Notes under the pieces: model-generated | What the model saw: the letters and a program-made list of their open reading frames with translations, nothing else | The model's database searches: none | What the model was told of the DNA's origin: nothing | Translations under genes and position numbers: made by a program | In this document: positions 1 through 7,960 of the stretch, piece after piece | How positions within the stretch are numbered: position 1 is the stretch's first letter | Layout: each line of letters begins with the position of its first letter | Source: a virus | Strand: one strand, 5' to 3' | Virus record (IMG/VR): IMGVR_UViG_3300035438_000431 | Coordinates: 1-22,429 of that record | Length of the DNA stretch: 22,429 nt

Positions 1-663
1 GGCACAGCACAGTGGGTAAACAGCGATGTTTCCTCCTTGGCTGTTTCGTCCTTTAATGGACTCACTGGCGCAGTCACGGGTGTCACGGTGGGTGGTGCAA
101 ACACCTTCACGGAACTCAATAGTTTCAATGCAGGTGTTTCTGCATCTGCTCTTACAGTTTCAGGTGGAGCAACCTTCTCAGGTAATGTGTACTTGGGAGA
201 TTCCGCAACAGGAGTTACTGCCGAGTCAAATGATTTTGTGAGAATACTGGGAGGCACAGGAAGTGCAGCGTTCAAGTCTGGTTTTTACCAAACATATAAA
301 GTACTTGCTGGATCTACAACTGGTGTTATATGTGCAACTCCAGAATTTAATTCTAATACCACTAGTGGTAGTTCTACTTTGGAAATTACTATATCATATA
401 CTCACCTTGTTGCTGGTCCCGTTTATACGACACCTATTGTTCATAAAATTATAATTCCTCTGATTTTTAGTTACGATGGTCTAATAGTTCTGGGTGATTA
501 TACGGAGTCAATTGTTAAAGGGGACTCTGGTTACTCACCACTCACTTTTACCATAGGTACGGAGGGAGGTTATTATAACAGATTAAAAATTTCTACCACT
601 ACACCAGCAGATGCTAAATTTACTTCTGGTCGGGGATTCCGAACAACAGTACAGGTACACTAA
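1..663 (+). CDS. Tail fibre-like protein, 5' partial
   Basis: The frame is open from base 1, so the gene starts upstream of the window; the visible part is 220 residues. A TTG at 37 could be read as a start, but the upstream residues (WVNSDVSSLAVSSFNGLTG) run straight into the fibre-like sequence, so a partial gene is more likely. The motif SSFNGLTGAVTGV and the following Ser/Gly/Thr-rich segment (ELNSFNAGVSASALTVSGGATFSG) are typical of modular phage fibre proteins and resemble modules in the genes at 1084 and 4279. The C-terminal half is beta-rich and unrecognised. It is followed after one base by the next gene. I infer a structural role at the tail or baseplate; the receptor is unknown. 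Confidence 0.75.
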   Translation, partial: GTAQWVNSDVSSLAVSSFNGLTGAVTGVTVGGANTFTELNSFNAGVSASALTVSGGATFSGNVYLGDSATGVTAESNDFVRILGGTGSAAFKSGFYQTYKVLAGSTTGVICATPEFNSNTTSGSSTLEITISYTHLVAGPVYTTPIVHKIIIPLIFSYDGLIVLGDYTESIVKGDSGYSPLTFTIGTEGGYYNRLKISTTTPADAKFTSGRGFRTTVQVH

Positions 664-664
664 A

Positions 665-1084
665 ATGATAAGCAAAAAGTACACAGTAAACTCAGTAGAC
701 TCAACTAATTTGCAAATCAGTGATATTACTGCAACCGATACTACCGCTGAAACTACCACGGCAGTATACTCATTCACCATTGGAGAAGTACAGGGAGTGG
801 TGTATCTAGTGCCACGAGAAGGAGTTTCTCATGTTGTGTTTGAAGCACTAAATAACTTTGTGCAGTCTCTAGAAGACGCAGAAACTAATTTTAATGCTCA
901 CACATTTTTCCGATTCATTATGGCAGCAGCAATACACCACCAAACAGAAACAGGCATAGTGTCTCTTATATACAAGACCAAATCTGCACAGAAGCACAGA
1001 ATTTATCAACTAATGTCTACACGCACGGGAATTCCTGCTGTGAACGAGTGGGAAGCAGAAATGACTGAAGGGGGTGTTGACTAA
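665..1084 (+). CDS. Hypothetical 139-residue protein in fibre cassette
   Basis: I chose the ATG at 665, one base after the upstream stop. A longer version from 611 would overlap the preceding fibre gene by 53 bases. Ribosome binding is weak (CAGG about 11 bases upstream), so translation may be coupled to the preceding gene. The N-terminal part is Thr/Ser-rich (TATDTTAETTTAVYSF). The C-terminal part is more globular with an HHQTETGIVSLIYKTKS segment. No family recognised. Its TAA overlaps the next ATG by one base. Position between two fibre genes suggests a structural or assembly role, such as a small tail or fibre-attachment protein, but this is inference from location only. Confidence 0.7.
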   Translation: MISKKYTVNSVDSTNLQISDITATDTTAETTTAVYSFTIGEVQGVVYLVPREGVSHVVFEALNNFVQSLEDAETNFNAHTFFRFIMAAAIHHQTETGIVSLIYKTKSAQKHRIYQLMSTRTGIPAVNEWEAEMTEGGVD

Positions 1085-1827
1085 TGGCAGTAGTTTCATA
1101 CAATTCCGTTGGTGGGTACTCCACTGGTCTAACAATGACCGCTGTGATTGATCCCACTGCTAATATTACTGGTGTTGGTGCAACATTCACAGGAACCTTT
1201 AGTGGCACAACAGGATCATTCTCTAGACTACTGACTGCAAGTGCGGGTATCACCACATCATTCATATACGCTTCCACAGGATCTACCTTTGGTGCACGAG
1301 TCGATGTTGCTGGCATTCTTGATGTTGTTGGTGGAGTCACACTAGAATCAACTCTTGATGTAGTGGGTGTTTCTAGATTTGCTGGTGGTGTGACTTTTGC
1401 AGGAACACTTCAAGGAGCAACAGCATCTTTTAATAGATTAGTAAGTTTTACCGCAGGACTGTCGGGAACAGGCATTACACTCAGCGGAAATCTGTCTGCT
1501 GCCACAAAGTCATTCGTGATTCCCCATCCAACCAAGCCGCACATGACACTGCAACACGGTTCGTTGGAAGGACCAGAAAACGGCGTGTATGTTCGTGGTC
1601 GGCTCACAGACACGGATACTATTCCGCTTCCTGAGTACTGGCATGGACTCGTTGACAGCAGCACCATTACAGCATCTCTTACGGAGATCGGCAACTGCAA
1701 CCACCACTGGATAGCCGCAGTGGAGGGCTATACAGTCACAGTGAACAGCGAGAGTGGTGCTATTGACTGCTTCTATACCGTGTGGGGTGAACGAAAAGAT
1801 GTGGGCAAAATGCCTGTGGAGTATTAA
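1084..1827 (+). CDS. Tail fibre protein with conserved C-terminal domain
   Basis: A 247-residue protein. Residues 30-140 are repeats of the form GT(F/L)(S/Q)G(T/A)T(G/A)SF(S/N)RL, with ATFTGTFSGTTGSFSRLL near 33-50 and GVTFAGTLQGATASFNRL near 102-119. The domain at about 142-247 carries KSFVIPHPTKPHMTLQHGS, then LEGPENGVYVRGRL (161-174) and PEYWHGLVD (183-191). This C-terminal signature recurs on structural proteins of marine T4-like phages; I know no proven function. The start overlaps the previous stop (TAATG) and is preceded by an AGGGGG Shine-Dalgarno. The repeat modules are shared at DNA level with the gene at 4279. Likely a fibre or fibre-tip component. Confidence 0.8.
   Translation: MAVVSYNSVGGYSTGLTMTAVIDPTANITGVGATFTGTFSGTTGSFSRLLTASAGITTSFIYASTGSTFGARVDVAGILDVVGGVTLESTLDVVGVSRFAGGVTFAGTLQGATASFNRLVSFTAGLSGTGITLSGNLSAATKSFVIPHPTKPHMTLQHGSLEGPENGVYVRGRLTDTDTIPLPEYWHGLVDSSTITASLTEIGNCNHHWIAAVEGYTVTVNSESGAIDCFYTVWGERKDVGKMPVEY
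1207..1236 (+). repeat. Fibre module repeat, copy in 1084 gene
   Basis: Thirty bases matching 4711-4740 at 27 positions; encodes the TTGSFSRLL module. A second module pair is 1381-1436 against 4674-4729. Confidence 0.65.
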
Positions 1828-1829
1828 TC

Positions 1830-2531
1830 ATGGCTGTGCAATACAATGCTGGCACTATAGCCACTGATGGACTCGTTATTCTGATTGATCCAGGTTCGGA
1901 GCAATCATATAATGGTTCTGGTGTAACCATGACCAACCGTACAGGAAACGGACTGAACGGAACGCTGACCAATAGCCCCACATACACTTACGCTAATGCG
2001 GGATCGTACATCACTACGGATGGTTCCAACGACCGCATTCAGTTTCCTGATAGCAGTCAGTACCAATTCCTGGGAACATCACCCTTTACCATTGATATGT
2101 GGATATATCCACTTGCAGTTGGTGGATATCAGCGAATACTAAACCGTGAAAGCAATCCTGGTGGTCTTCGTGATGGTTATACTGCATGGTTTTTAGTAAG
2201 TACGGGAGTTTATTATATTGGATTTGAGCGATTCGGTGCTAATGTGAATGGGGGAATTAGTACCACCATTAGTAACCCAATAGGAATATGGCACAATTTT
2301 TCTTTTGTGTACAACGGAACCACTCTAACAATATATCAGTCTGGATTGCAAATCGCAGCCGCCACCTCAAGCCCAAGTATTACCAACACAACAGAATTGT
2401 TGGCTTTTGGTGGAGCAATAACATACGGTTCGTACTCAAACAACAGATTCGGACAGATCAAAGTGTATAACCGTGGTTTATCCGCAACCGAAGTATATAA
2501 CAACTACACCGCTATACGAGGAAGGTACTAA
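1830..2531 (+). CDS. LamG-like jelly-roll domain protein, copy 1
   Basis: A 233-residue protein that is essentially one concanavalin A/LamG-like jelly-roll domain. Landmarks in order: DGLVILIDPGSEQSYNGSG (13-31), TDGSNDRIQFP (63-73), FTIDMWIYP (86-94), WHNFSFVYNG with TIYQSG (154-172), and the closing strand IKVYNRGLSATEVYNNY (210-226), ending RGRY. These are the usual conserved positions of the family, which binds glycans or proteins in a beta sandwich. It is the first of three tandem paralogues and has a TGGAG ribosome-binding site. Likely a virion adhesin or decoration protein. Ligand cannot be told from sequence. Confidence 0.82.
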   Translation: MAVQYNAGTIATDGLVILIDPGSEQSYNGSGVTMTNRTGNGLNGTLTNSPTYTYANAGSYITTDGSNDRIQFPDSSQYQFLGTSPFTIDMWIYPLAVGGYQRILNRESNPGGLRDGYTAWFLVSTGVYYIGFERFGANVNGGISTTISNPIGIWHNFSFVYNGTTLTIYQSGLQIAAATSSPSITNTTELLAFGGAITYGSYSNNRFGQIKVYNRGLSATEVYNNYTAIRGRY

Positions 2532-2536
2532 CTCTA

Positions 2537-3259
2537 ATGGCTCTTCAACACTCACCACAAATACCTGGGGACGGCATCATCTGGTTCATGGATGGGGCTA
2601 ATTATCGCTGTTATGCTGGTACAGGTTTAACTGCTTCAGACATAAACACAACCACAACAAAATATTCTGGTTCTTTGGTGAATGGGGCAACATTTAGCAG
2701 AGAAGGTGGTGGATGTTTTGTGTTTGACGGCACTAATGACTATATTACAGCAGGAGATGTTCTAGACCAAACCGCATCTGATATCTCTTTGGTATGTTGG
2801 GGAAACCTGCCGACTTTAAATAGTAGCGCATCACAGGTGAATGCATTCATTCACAAGTTTGGGGCAAACGGCAACTACCGCTTATATGTAAGCGGTGTAT
2901 CTCCAGCAACTAGTGGTAGTTTAAACTATCAGATACGAAACAGTGTGAGCACAATTGATGCTATAAGCAATTATGTGGGGCTTCCAACCGTTACAATAAA
3001 TACATGGAATCATATGGTGCTTACTCACTCGTATGCTTCCCGTGCTGTGCGGTTGTATCTGAATGGAACTCTTCGGAGTAGTTGCACATTTGGAATAGAT
3101 CGTGGAGATACAGCGGCAACCCTTGACTTGGGTTACGCATCAAACAACGCTGCGTATCTTAATGGAAAGATAGCCGTTGCTATGATATACAATCGTGTGC
3201 TTTCGGCAGATGAAGTTTCCCTTATGTACACATCTACGAAAGGCAGGTTTGGACTGTAA
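2537..3259 (+). CDS. LamG-like jelly-roll domain protein, copy 2
   Basis: A 240-residue paralogue of its two neighbours. Shared landmarks: IIWFMDGANYRCYAGTG near the N-terminus, VFDGTNDYI, DISLVCWGNL, WNHMVLTHSYASRAVRLYLNGTL, and the closing IYNRVLSADEVSLMY followed by KGRFGL. The jelly-roll fold is clear from this order of strands. A GAGGAAGG stretch lies upstream of the ATG. The stop overlaps the next start (TAATG). Divergence between the copies is concentrated in the segments between the conserved strands, where ligand-binding loops of this fold lie. Likely a virion surface adhesin; binding target unknown. Confidence 0.82.
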   Translation: MALQHSPQIPGDGIIWFMDGANYRCYAGTGLTASDINTTTTKYSGSLVNGATFSREGGGCFVFDGTNDYITAGDVLDQTASDISLVCWGNLPTLNSSASQVNAFIHKFGANGNYRLYVSGVSPATSGSLNYQIRNSVSTIDAISNYVGLPTVTINTWNHMVLTHSYASRAVRLYLNGTLRSSCTFGIDRGDTAATLDLGYASNNAAYLNGKIAVAMIYNRVLSADEVSLMYTSTKGRFGL

Positions 3260-4008
3260 TGGCAATACACGCAGGACCAGATACAACTGATTCAAATATC
3301 ATATTTCAGTTTGATGCGCGTAATACTCGCTCGTATCCTGGATCGGGTTCTGTTTTATCTGATTTGGCTTCGCAGTTTTCTGGTAGTACGCTTACTAATG
3401 GTGCGGTGTACAGTCAGGAATCTTATGGAAGCATTTTGTTTGACGGAACAAATGATAATATAGAAACACCAATACGAGCAGAAACATATGTACCCGCTCT
3501 TTCTAGTTGGTCTATGGCGTGTTGGATCAAAGTCACTAATTTTCCAACTGGTGGCGCAACAAATAGAGAGGGAATGGTGTTTGGTAGCGCGTACTATTCG
3601 GGAACAGGAATTTATTTTTCTTGTACTCCAGCAGGAGACTTTAGAGTTCGTGGGTATATTCGAGGACAAGATCAGCAAAGGATTACTAGTAATTACAGTT
3701 TAGTATTGAACAAAGCGCACAATCTGTGTATTGTTAATGATCGTTCTGATACAACCTTCAAACTGTATATTGATGGAGTATTGAAAGAATCAATAACTAG
3801 TGCTAGTCAGCAATACAATCCAGCATTAGCCATAGCACCAAATTTTGAAAATATTCGTATAAACAGAAATCAAATTGATGGTGGTGGAGATCAAACATAC
3901 ACATACTTTCAAGGTTATGGATATCAGGCAAGCATTTATAACAAAGCACTTTCTGCGTCAGAAGTGCTTTCAAACTATAACGCACTACGAGGGAGATTTG
4001 AACTATGA
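3259..4008 (+). CDS. LamG-like jelly-roll domain protein, copy 3
   Basis: A 249-residue third paralogue in the tandem set. Landmarks: IIFQFDARNTRSYPGSG, ILFDGTNDNIETP, WSMACWIKV, HNLCIVNDRSDTTFKLYIDG, and the closing ASIYNKALSASEVLSNY followed by ALRGRFEL. The start overlaps the preceding stop by one base, and its own stop overlaps the next start as ATGA, so translation of the run is probably coupled. The order of conserved strands supports a LamG/concanavalin A-like beta sandwich. Like copies 1 and 2 it has no signal peptide, which fits a virion component assembled in the cytoplasm. Confidence 0.82.
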   Translation: MAIHAGPDTTDSNIIFQFDARNTRSYPGSGSVLSDLASQFSGSTLTNGAVYSQESYGSILFDGTNDNIETPIRAETYVPALSSWSMACWIKVTNFPTGGATNREGMVFGSAYYSGTGIYFSCTPAGDFRVRGYIRGQDQQRITSNYSLVLNKAHNLCIVNDRSDTTFKLYIDGVLKESITSASQQYNPALAIAPNFENIRINRNQIDGGGDQTYTYFQGYGYQASIYNKALSASEVLSNYNALRGRFEL

Positions 4009-4259
4009 GTTATGAAAACAGAGAATACCTGATTTTTAACGCTAGTGATGTGGGTACGGTGGACTTCAACGAGGTCTTGGAGACTTCGGCTGAAACTCTT
4101 CGCTATTCCACAGACACAACCCGTACATTCATTAAGTGGGAGGGAGAAACGGCTCCCGCTTTCACGGGATCACTTACTGGAGTCTCAGGACCGTACACTC
4201 ATAGCGAAATCCTAAATATACTGTCAACCGAAGAGTGGTCACGGGCTGAAATTGAATAA
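4005..4259 (+). CDS. Small structural-cassette protein (84 residues)
   Basis: Starts inside the previous stop (ATGA) with a GGGAG ribosome-binding site. The segment FIKWEGETAPAFTGSLTG followed by HSEILNILSTEEW resembles the C-terminal end of the 409-residue fibre downstream, which has VKWSGGSAPVLTNTANKTD and ILNFLTYDGG. I read this as a stand-alone version of the same small beta module. A late-promoter box overlaps its stop codon at 4256-4262. Function unknown; a fibre-associated or capping piece is a reasonable inference. Confidence 0.7.
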   Translation: MSYENREYLIFNASDVGTVDFNEVLETSAETLRYSTDTTRTFIKWEGETAPAFTGSLTGVSGPYTHSEILNILSTEEWSRAEIE

Positions 4260-4262
4260 ATA
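4256..4262 (+). promoter_or_regulatory. T4-type late promoter (ATAAATA)
   Basis: ATAAATA matches the T4-superfamily late -10 element TATAAATA. The expected start point, about six bases downstream (near 4268), leaves an 11-base leader holding AGGAG (4270-4274) before the ATG at 4279. The box overlaps the stop codon of the preceding gene. Confidence 0.6.
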
Positions 4263-4278
4263 AGGATATAGGAGTCAC

Positions 4279-5508
4279 ATGGCTAACAGCGACAAAAATA
4301 TCATCATTACACCGTTTATCAGTGGTGTAACACAGCCACAAATGAAATTTGTTGGACAGGGTAATGATCCAATTTACCTGAAAGTTCTTGATGGCATCAC
4401 AGGAACGGGAGCCACCGCAGGAGGAGCACTATCGGTTGAAGGCTCCGCAGGACAACTGTTTTCCATCGTGAATCGTTTGGGTACTGGCAGTATTTTCTCG
4501 GTGAATGATATTTCTGGCATTCCCATTATTGACGCAAATGCCAACGGAAATATCTCTCTTGCAGGATATTTTGGTAATGTTGGAGTAGGATTAACTGCTC
4601 CAACAGAGAAGTTTCAAGTACTCGGCAACATATCCGCAAGTGGGCTTGTTACCGCAGTGTCTGGCATTAGTGCTGCTGGTGGTGTAACTCTTGCAGGAAC
4701 ACTCCAAGGAACAACAGGCTCATTCTCTAAACTGCTGACTCTTTCTGGTGGATTGAGTGCTTCTGGTGGAATTACATTCTCAAGTCCAATAGTATTGCCA
4801 ATCAACACTGCTCCCGCAATCACAATTGGAACTCATTCAACAAGAAATCTTATTCTGTCATGCGTTGATAGTGTGGGACTCATAGAAGTAGGAGGAAATA
4901 CAACAGCATCACTAACAGTTCGTCAGGCAAGTGGTGGACCTGTCCTAGTTGGTGGACCAACCAACGCATATCTTGCACTATATGAAGACGATAATAATGC
5001 CTATTTACAAAGCACAAATCTATTTATTGGAGATGCTGATGGTGTGGCAAATGGTAACTACATTCATATTGATGATGCGTCTACGACCATCACCGCTACT
5101 TGTGGTAGTTTTGGTGTGAGTGGTCGTCTTGATATGAATGGTGGGTACTCCGAAGCGGGTGCCACTGCTACACAGGCAACAAACACCATAACATTCAATG
5201 CTGTTTCAGGAAACACACAGAAGTTTGTTCCTAGTGCGGTGGTCAACACCGTTAATTTTACTAACATAAATACCGCCTCAACACAATGCACATCCGCAAC
5301 TCTAATATTCCTTCACGGTGCAACTCCTTACGGACTTACTACGGGAACATTCTCTGTGCAACTAGCAGGAGTAACCAAAACTGTGAAGTGGTCTGGCGGA
5401 TCCGCACCAGTACTCACAAACACTGCAAACAAAACAGATATTCTTAACTTCCTGACATATGATGGTGGAACTACTTGGCTTGGATTTGTTGGAGGGCTGA
5501 ATTTCTAA
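4279..5508 (+). CDS. Modular tail fibre protein (409 residues)
   Basis: N-terminal part (residues 10-110) carries TPFISGVTQPQMKFVGQG and the segment FSVNDISGIPIIDANANG (73-90), a pattern common on fibre proteins of marine phages. It is followed by GNVGVGLTAPTEKFQVLG. Residues 113-170 hold GGVTLAGTLQGTTGSFSKLL, the same repeat as the gene at 1084. The C-terminal part (about 295-409) ends in VKWSGGSAPVL and ILNFLTYDGGTTWLGFVGG, a putative fibre-tip beta module related to the 84-residue protein upstream. It has its own late promoter and an AGGAG site. Likely a virion fibre or baseplate-associated protein. Confidence 0.8.
   Translation: MANSDKNIIITPFISGVTQPQMKFVGQGNDPIYLKVLDGITGTGATAGGALSVEGSAGQLFSIVNRLGTGSIFSVNDISGIPIIDANANGNISLAGYFGNVGVGLTAPTEKFQVLGNISASGLVTAVSGISAAGGVTLAGTLQGTTGSFSKLLTLSGGLSASGGITFSSPIVLPINTAPAITIGTHSTRNLILSCVDSVGLIEVGGNTTASLTVRQASGGPVLVGGPTNAYLALYEDDNNAYLQSTNLFIGDADGVANGNYIHIDDASTTITATCGSFGVSGRLDMNGGYSEAGATATQATNTITFNAVSGNTQKFVPSAVVNTVNFTNINTASTQCTSATLIFLHGATPYGLTTGTFSVQLAGVTKTVKWSGGSAPVLTNTANKTDILNFLTYDGGTTWLGFVGGLNF
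4674..4740 (+). repeat. Fibre module repeat, copy in 4279 gene
   Basis: This stretch joins, in one place, sequences related to two separate places in the 1084 gene: 1381-1436 (GGVTFAGTLQG part) and 1207-1236 (TTGSFSRLL part). It encodes GGVTLAGTLQGTTGSFSKLL. Confidence 0.65.
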
Positions 5509-5912
5509 TGTTTCCATCAAAGGTAGGTTTTCACTCCTCTATTCTTGTTCCCAGGATCACCAGCACTCTTGTGGCTGCAAGTTTTTTATATTCAACTAAA
5601 GGAACGATTGGATATGTTCGTACAAACAATTTAAACAAACGCGAAAGACTTTTTGTAACATTGACTAATAACTTTATTAATATTAAAGCAGAAATTACGA
5701 GTACATCAGCAGATCCTTTTACTAGATTTTCTCAAGGAACAGATGCTTTTACTACTCCTATTGAAGTAAAGATCAACAATGGAGAATATATGCATATTCA
5801 TGTAACGGGAATGTCTGTCGGCAGTGGAACTTTATCCGTGCGTTCAGGTAGTTCCACGGGACAAGTTTTGGTAAGCGTTGCGTATACAGTTACTGGCGGA
5901 TTTGAAGAGTAA
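5508..5912 (+). CDS. Hypothetical beta-rich protein at end of fibre cassette
   Basis: I chose the ATG at 5508, overlapping the upstream TAA by one base with GGAGGG as ribosome-binding site. A longer frame from 5475 would run inside the previous gene. The 134-residue product has alternating hydrophobic and Thr/Ser strands (KRERLFVTLTNNFINIKAEI, LSVRSGSSTGQVLVSVAYT) and no recognisable domain. It is the last gene before the terminator, so it probably belongs to the same structural transcript. Function unknown. Confidence 0.72.
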   Translation: MFPSKVGFHSSILVPRITSTLVAASFLYSTKGTIGYVRTNNLNKRERLFVTLTNNFINIKAEITSTSADPFTRFSQGTDAFTTPIEVKINNGEYMHIHVTGMSVGSGTLSVRSGSSTGQVLVSVAYTVTGGFEE

Positions 5913-5943
5913 ACTATAAACCAAATAATCATCCGAATACTTT

Positions 5944-5967
5944 AGAGGGGCGAAAGCCCCTCTTTTT
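5944..5967 (+). terminator. Rho-independent terminator with GAAA tetraloop
   Basis: Perfect 8-bp stem AGAGGGGC / GCCCCTCT (5944-5951 and 5956-5963) closed by a GAAA tetraloop, followed by a T run to 5967. It lies 31 bases after the last fibre-cassette stop and ends that transcript before the reductase gene. Confidence 0.92.
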
Positions 5968-6015
5968 GTTATGATTTGCTCTACATACTCTACCTAATCA
6001 ACACAGGAGTTCGCT

Positions 6016-7935
6016 ATGAAATCACTTCCCACGCTGTACCAATCTTTCATTCACCTTTCCCGCTATTCCCGTTGGCTTGAAGCCGAAGGGCGGCGTGAGT
6101 CATGGGAGGAAACCGTTGACCGCTATTTCCGCTTCTTTGATGAACACTTTGCGGAAAAGGGTGTAAAACTAAATAAGACTATACGCGATGAGTTGCGTGA
6201 TGCAGTTTTAAATTTGCAAGTAATGCCTTCTATGCGCTCTCTCATGACCGCAGGAGAAGCACTGAAGCGTGACAACACGGCAGGATACAACTGCTCGTAT
6301 GTTGCCGTAAACAAGGTTCGTGCCTTTGATGAGATTCTGTATGTTCTCATGTGTGGCACAGGAGTCGGCTTTAGTGTAGAAAGGCAGTATGTTGAAAAAC
6401 TTCCTACAATTGCTGAAGAGTTTACACAAAGCGATACGCTCATTGTGGTCAAAGACTCCAAAGAAGGTTGGGCAAAAGCCTACCGCGAGTTGGTGTCCCT
6501 ACTTATTGGAGGTCAAATCCCCCGATGGGACACCTCTAAAATTCGTCCTCTTGGTGCGCGTCTCAAAACTTTCGGTGGACGCGCAAGTGGACCGCAACCA
6601 CTGGAAGACCTCTTCCGATTTACCGTCAGTACTTTTAAGAAAAGTGCTGGCAGAAAACTCACATCTATCGAATGCCACGACATTATCTGTAAGATTGCGG
6701 AAATTGTCGTGGTCGGCGGAGTGCGTAGATCTGCTCTTATCTCTCTCTCGAACCTCACCGATGAGCGAATGCGTGATGCTAAAGTGGGGCAGTGGTGGTT
6801 GGAAAACCCACAGCGAGCGTTAGCGAACAATTCGGTTTCATACAAAGAGAAGCCAGAGATTGGCGTGTTCATGGAAGAGTGGCTATCACTCTACAAGTCC
6901 AAGAGCGGTGAACGCGGCATCTTTAATCGTCAGGCTGCACAGAAAACTGTGGAGAAACTTGGTGATCGCCGTGACCCTACCTACGAGTTCGGAACCAATC
7001 CATGTTCAGAAATTATTTTGCGTGACAAGGAGTTCTGTAATCTCAGTGAAGTCATTGTTCGTGCAGACGATACTCCCGAAACTCTAAAGCGCAAGATTCG
7101 TCTTGCCACCATTCTTGGCACATGGCAAGCCTCTCTCACGAATTTCCCGTACCTGTCAAGTGAGTGGAAGAAGAACTGCGAAGAAGAGTGCTTGCTTGGT
7201 GTTTCGCTCACAGGCATTCTTGACAACAAACTCATGCGTGATCAGGGTGCTGAATTGGAAAGACTGCTTGCTGGTCTTCGTGCCACTGCTGTTGAAACCA
7301 ACAAGGAGTGGGCAAAGAAGATTGGTATTAATCCTGCTGCTGCGATTACTTGTGTGAAGCCTAGTGGAACGGTGTCTCAGTTAACTGATTCTGCAAGCGG
7401 TATTCACGCTCGTCACAACGAGTACTACATTCGTACTGTTCGTGCAGATCGCAAGGATCCCATGTGTCAGTTTATGATTGACAAGGGATTCCCTGCTGAA
7501 CCGTGTGCCATGCGCCCTGATCACACAATGGTGTTCTCGTTTCCGCAGAAGGCAGTGGGATCGGTTACGCGTACAGACTTGACTGCTATTGCTCATCTAG
7601 AGTTGTGGCTGACCTATCAGCGGCACTTCTGTGAACACAAGCCGTCCATTACCGTGACTGTCAAGGAGTACGAGTGGATGGCGGTGGGTGCGTGGGTGTA
7701 CGATCACTTTGATGAAGTGTCAGGTGTGAGTTTCTTGCCCCACTCCGATCACTCCTATGTTCAGGCTCCGTATCAGGACTGCACCAAAGAGGAGTACGAA
7801 GCAGCAGCAGCAAAACTGCCCCTGTCTATTGATTGGAGCGAGTTGACTAAGTACGAAAAGGAAGACACTACCAAGGGCACACAAACCTTTGCGTGTAGTG
7901 CTGGCTCATGTGAAGTAGTAGATCTGACTAATTAA
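6016..7935 (+). CDS. nrdJ: Adenosylcobalamin-dependent (class II) ribonucleotide reductase
   Basis: Reduces ribonucleotides, probably triphosphates, to deoxyribonucleotides in the cytoplasm for phage DNA synthesis. The 639 residues match the monomeric class II enzyme (Lactobacillus leichmannii type, about 740 residues). Seen: GYNCSYV with redox Cys93; NPCSE (328-332) with thiyl-radical Cys330 and the family's Glu332; partner Cys341, 11 residues on as in the Lactobacillus enzyme (408/419); KPSGTVSQ phosphate-binding loop (448-455); and the C-terminal pair Cys627/Cys632 (CSAGSC) that re-reduces the active site. All key residues are present. It depends on host cobalamin and thioredoxin (family knowledge). 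An AGGAG site precedes the ATG. It stands alone between a terminator and the protease gene; I see no convincing promoter in the 48 bases before it. Confidence 0.95.
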   Translation: MKSLPTLYQSFIHLSRYSRWLEAEGRRESWEETVDRYFRFFDEHFAEKGVKLNKTIRDELRDAVLNLQVMPSMRSLMTAGEALKRDNTAGYNCSYVAVNKVRAFDEILYVLMCGTGVGFSVERQYVEKLPTIAEEFTQSDTLIVVKDSKEGWAKAYRELVSLLIGGQIPRWDTSKIRPLGARLKTFGGRASGPQPLEDLFRFTVSTFKKSAGRKLTSIECHDIICKIAEIVVVGGVRRSALISLSNLTDERMRDAKVGQWWLENPQRALANNSVSYKEKPEIGVFMEEWLSLYKSKSGERGIFNRQAAQKTVEKLGDRRDPTYEFGTNPCSEIILRDKEFCNLSEVIVRADDTPETLKRKIRLATILGTWQASLTNFPYLSSEWKKNCEEECLLGVSLTGILDNKLMRDQGAELERLLAGLRATAVETNKEWAKKIGINPAAAITCVKPSGTVSQLTDSASGIHARHNEYYIRTVRADRKDPMCQFMIDKGFPAEPCAMRPDHTMVFSFPQKAVGSVTRTDLTAIAHLELWLTYQRHFCEHKPSITVTVKEYEWMAVGAWVYDHFDEVSGVSFLPHSDHSYVQAPYQDCTKEEYEAAAAKLPLSIDWSELTKYEKEDTTKGTQTFACSAGSCEVVDLTN

Positions 7936-7960
7936 AAAATCTGGACATTTTTACTCGACA

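Noticed and set aside
611-664. Upstream extension of the 139-residue gene to 611
   Set aside because: It would overlap the previous gene by 53 bases; the ATG at 665 directly after the stop is simpler.
846-854. CTAAATAAC late-box match
   Set aside because: Internal to the 139-residue gene with no start codon at a suitable distance downstream. Similar internal matches near 4210, 5270, 6170 and 21658 were dropped for the same reason.
2992-3005. AATAAATACATG resembling a late promoter plus start
   Set aside because: It is inside the second LamG gene, the ATG is out of frame with it and opens no meaningful gene; the match comes from in-frame codons.
5968-6015. Promoter for the reductase gene
   Set aside because: TTTTGT and TACTCT can be paired at 16 bases but match consensus at only 3 of 6 positions each, and there is no late box. 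I could not support a call.
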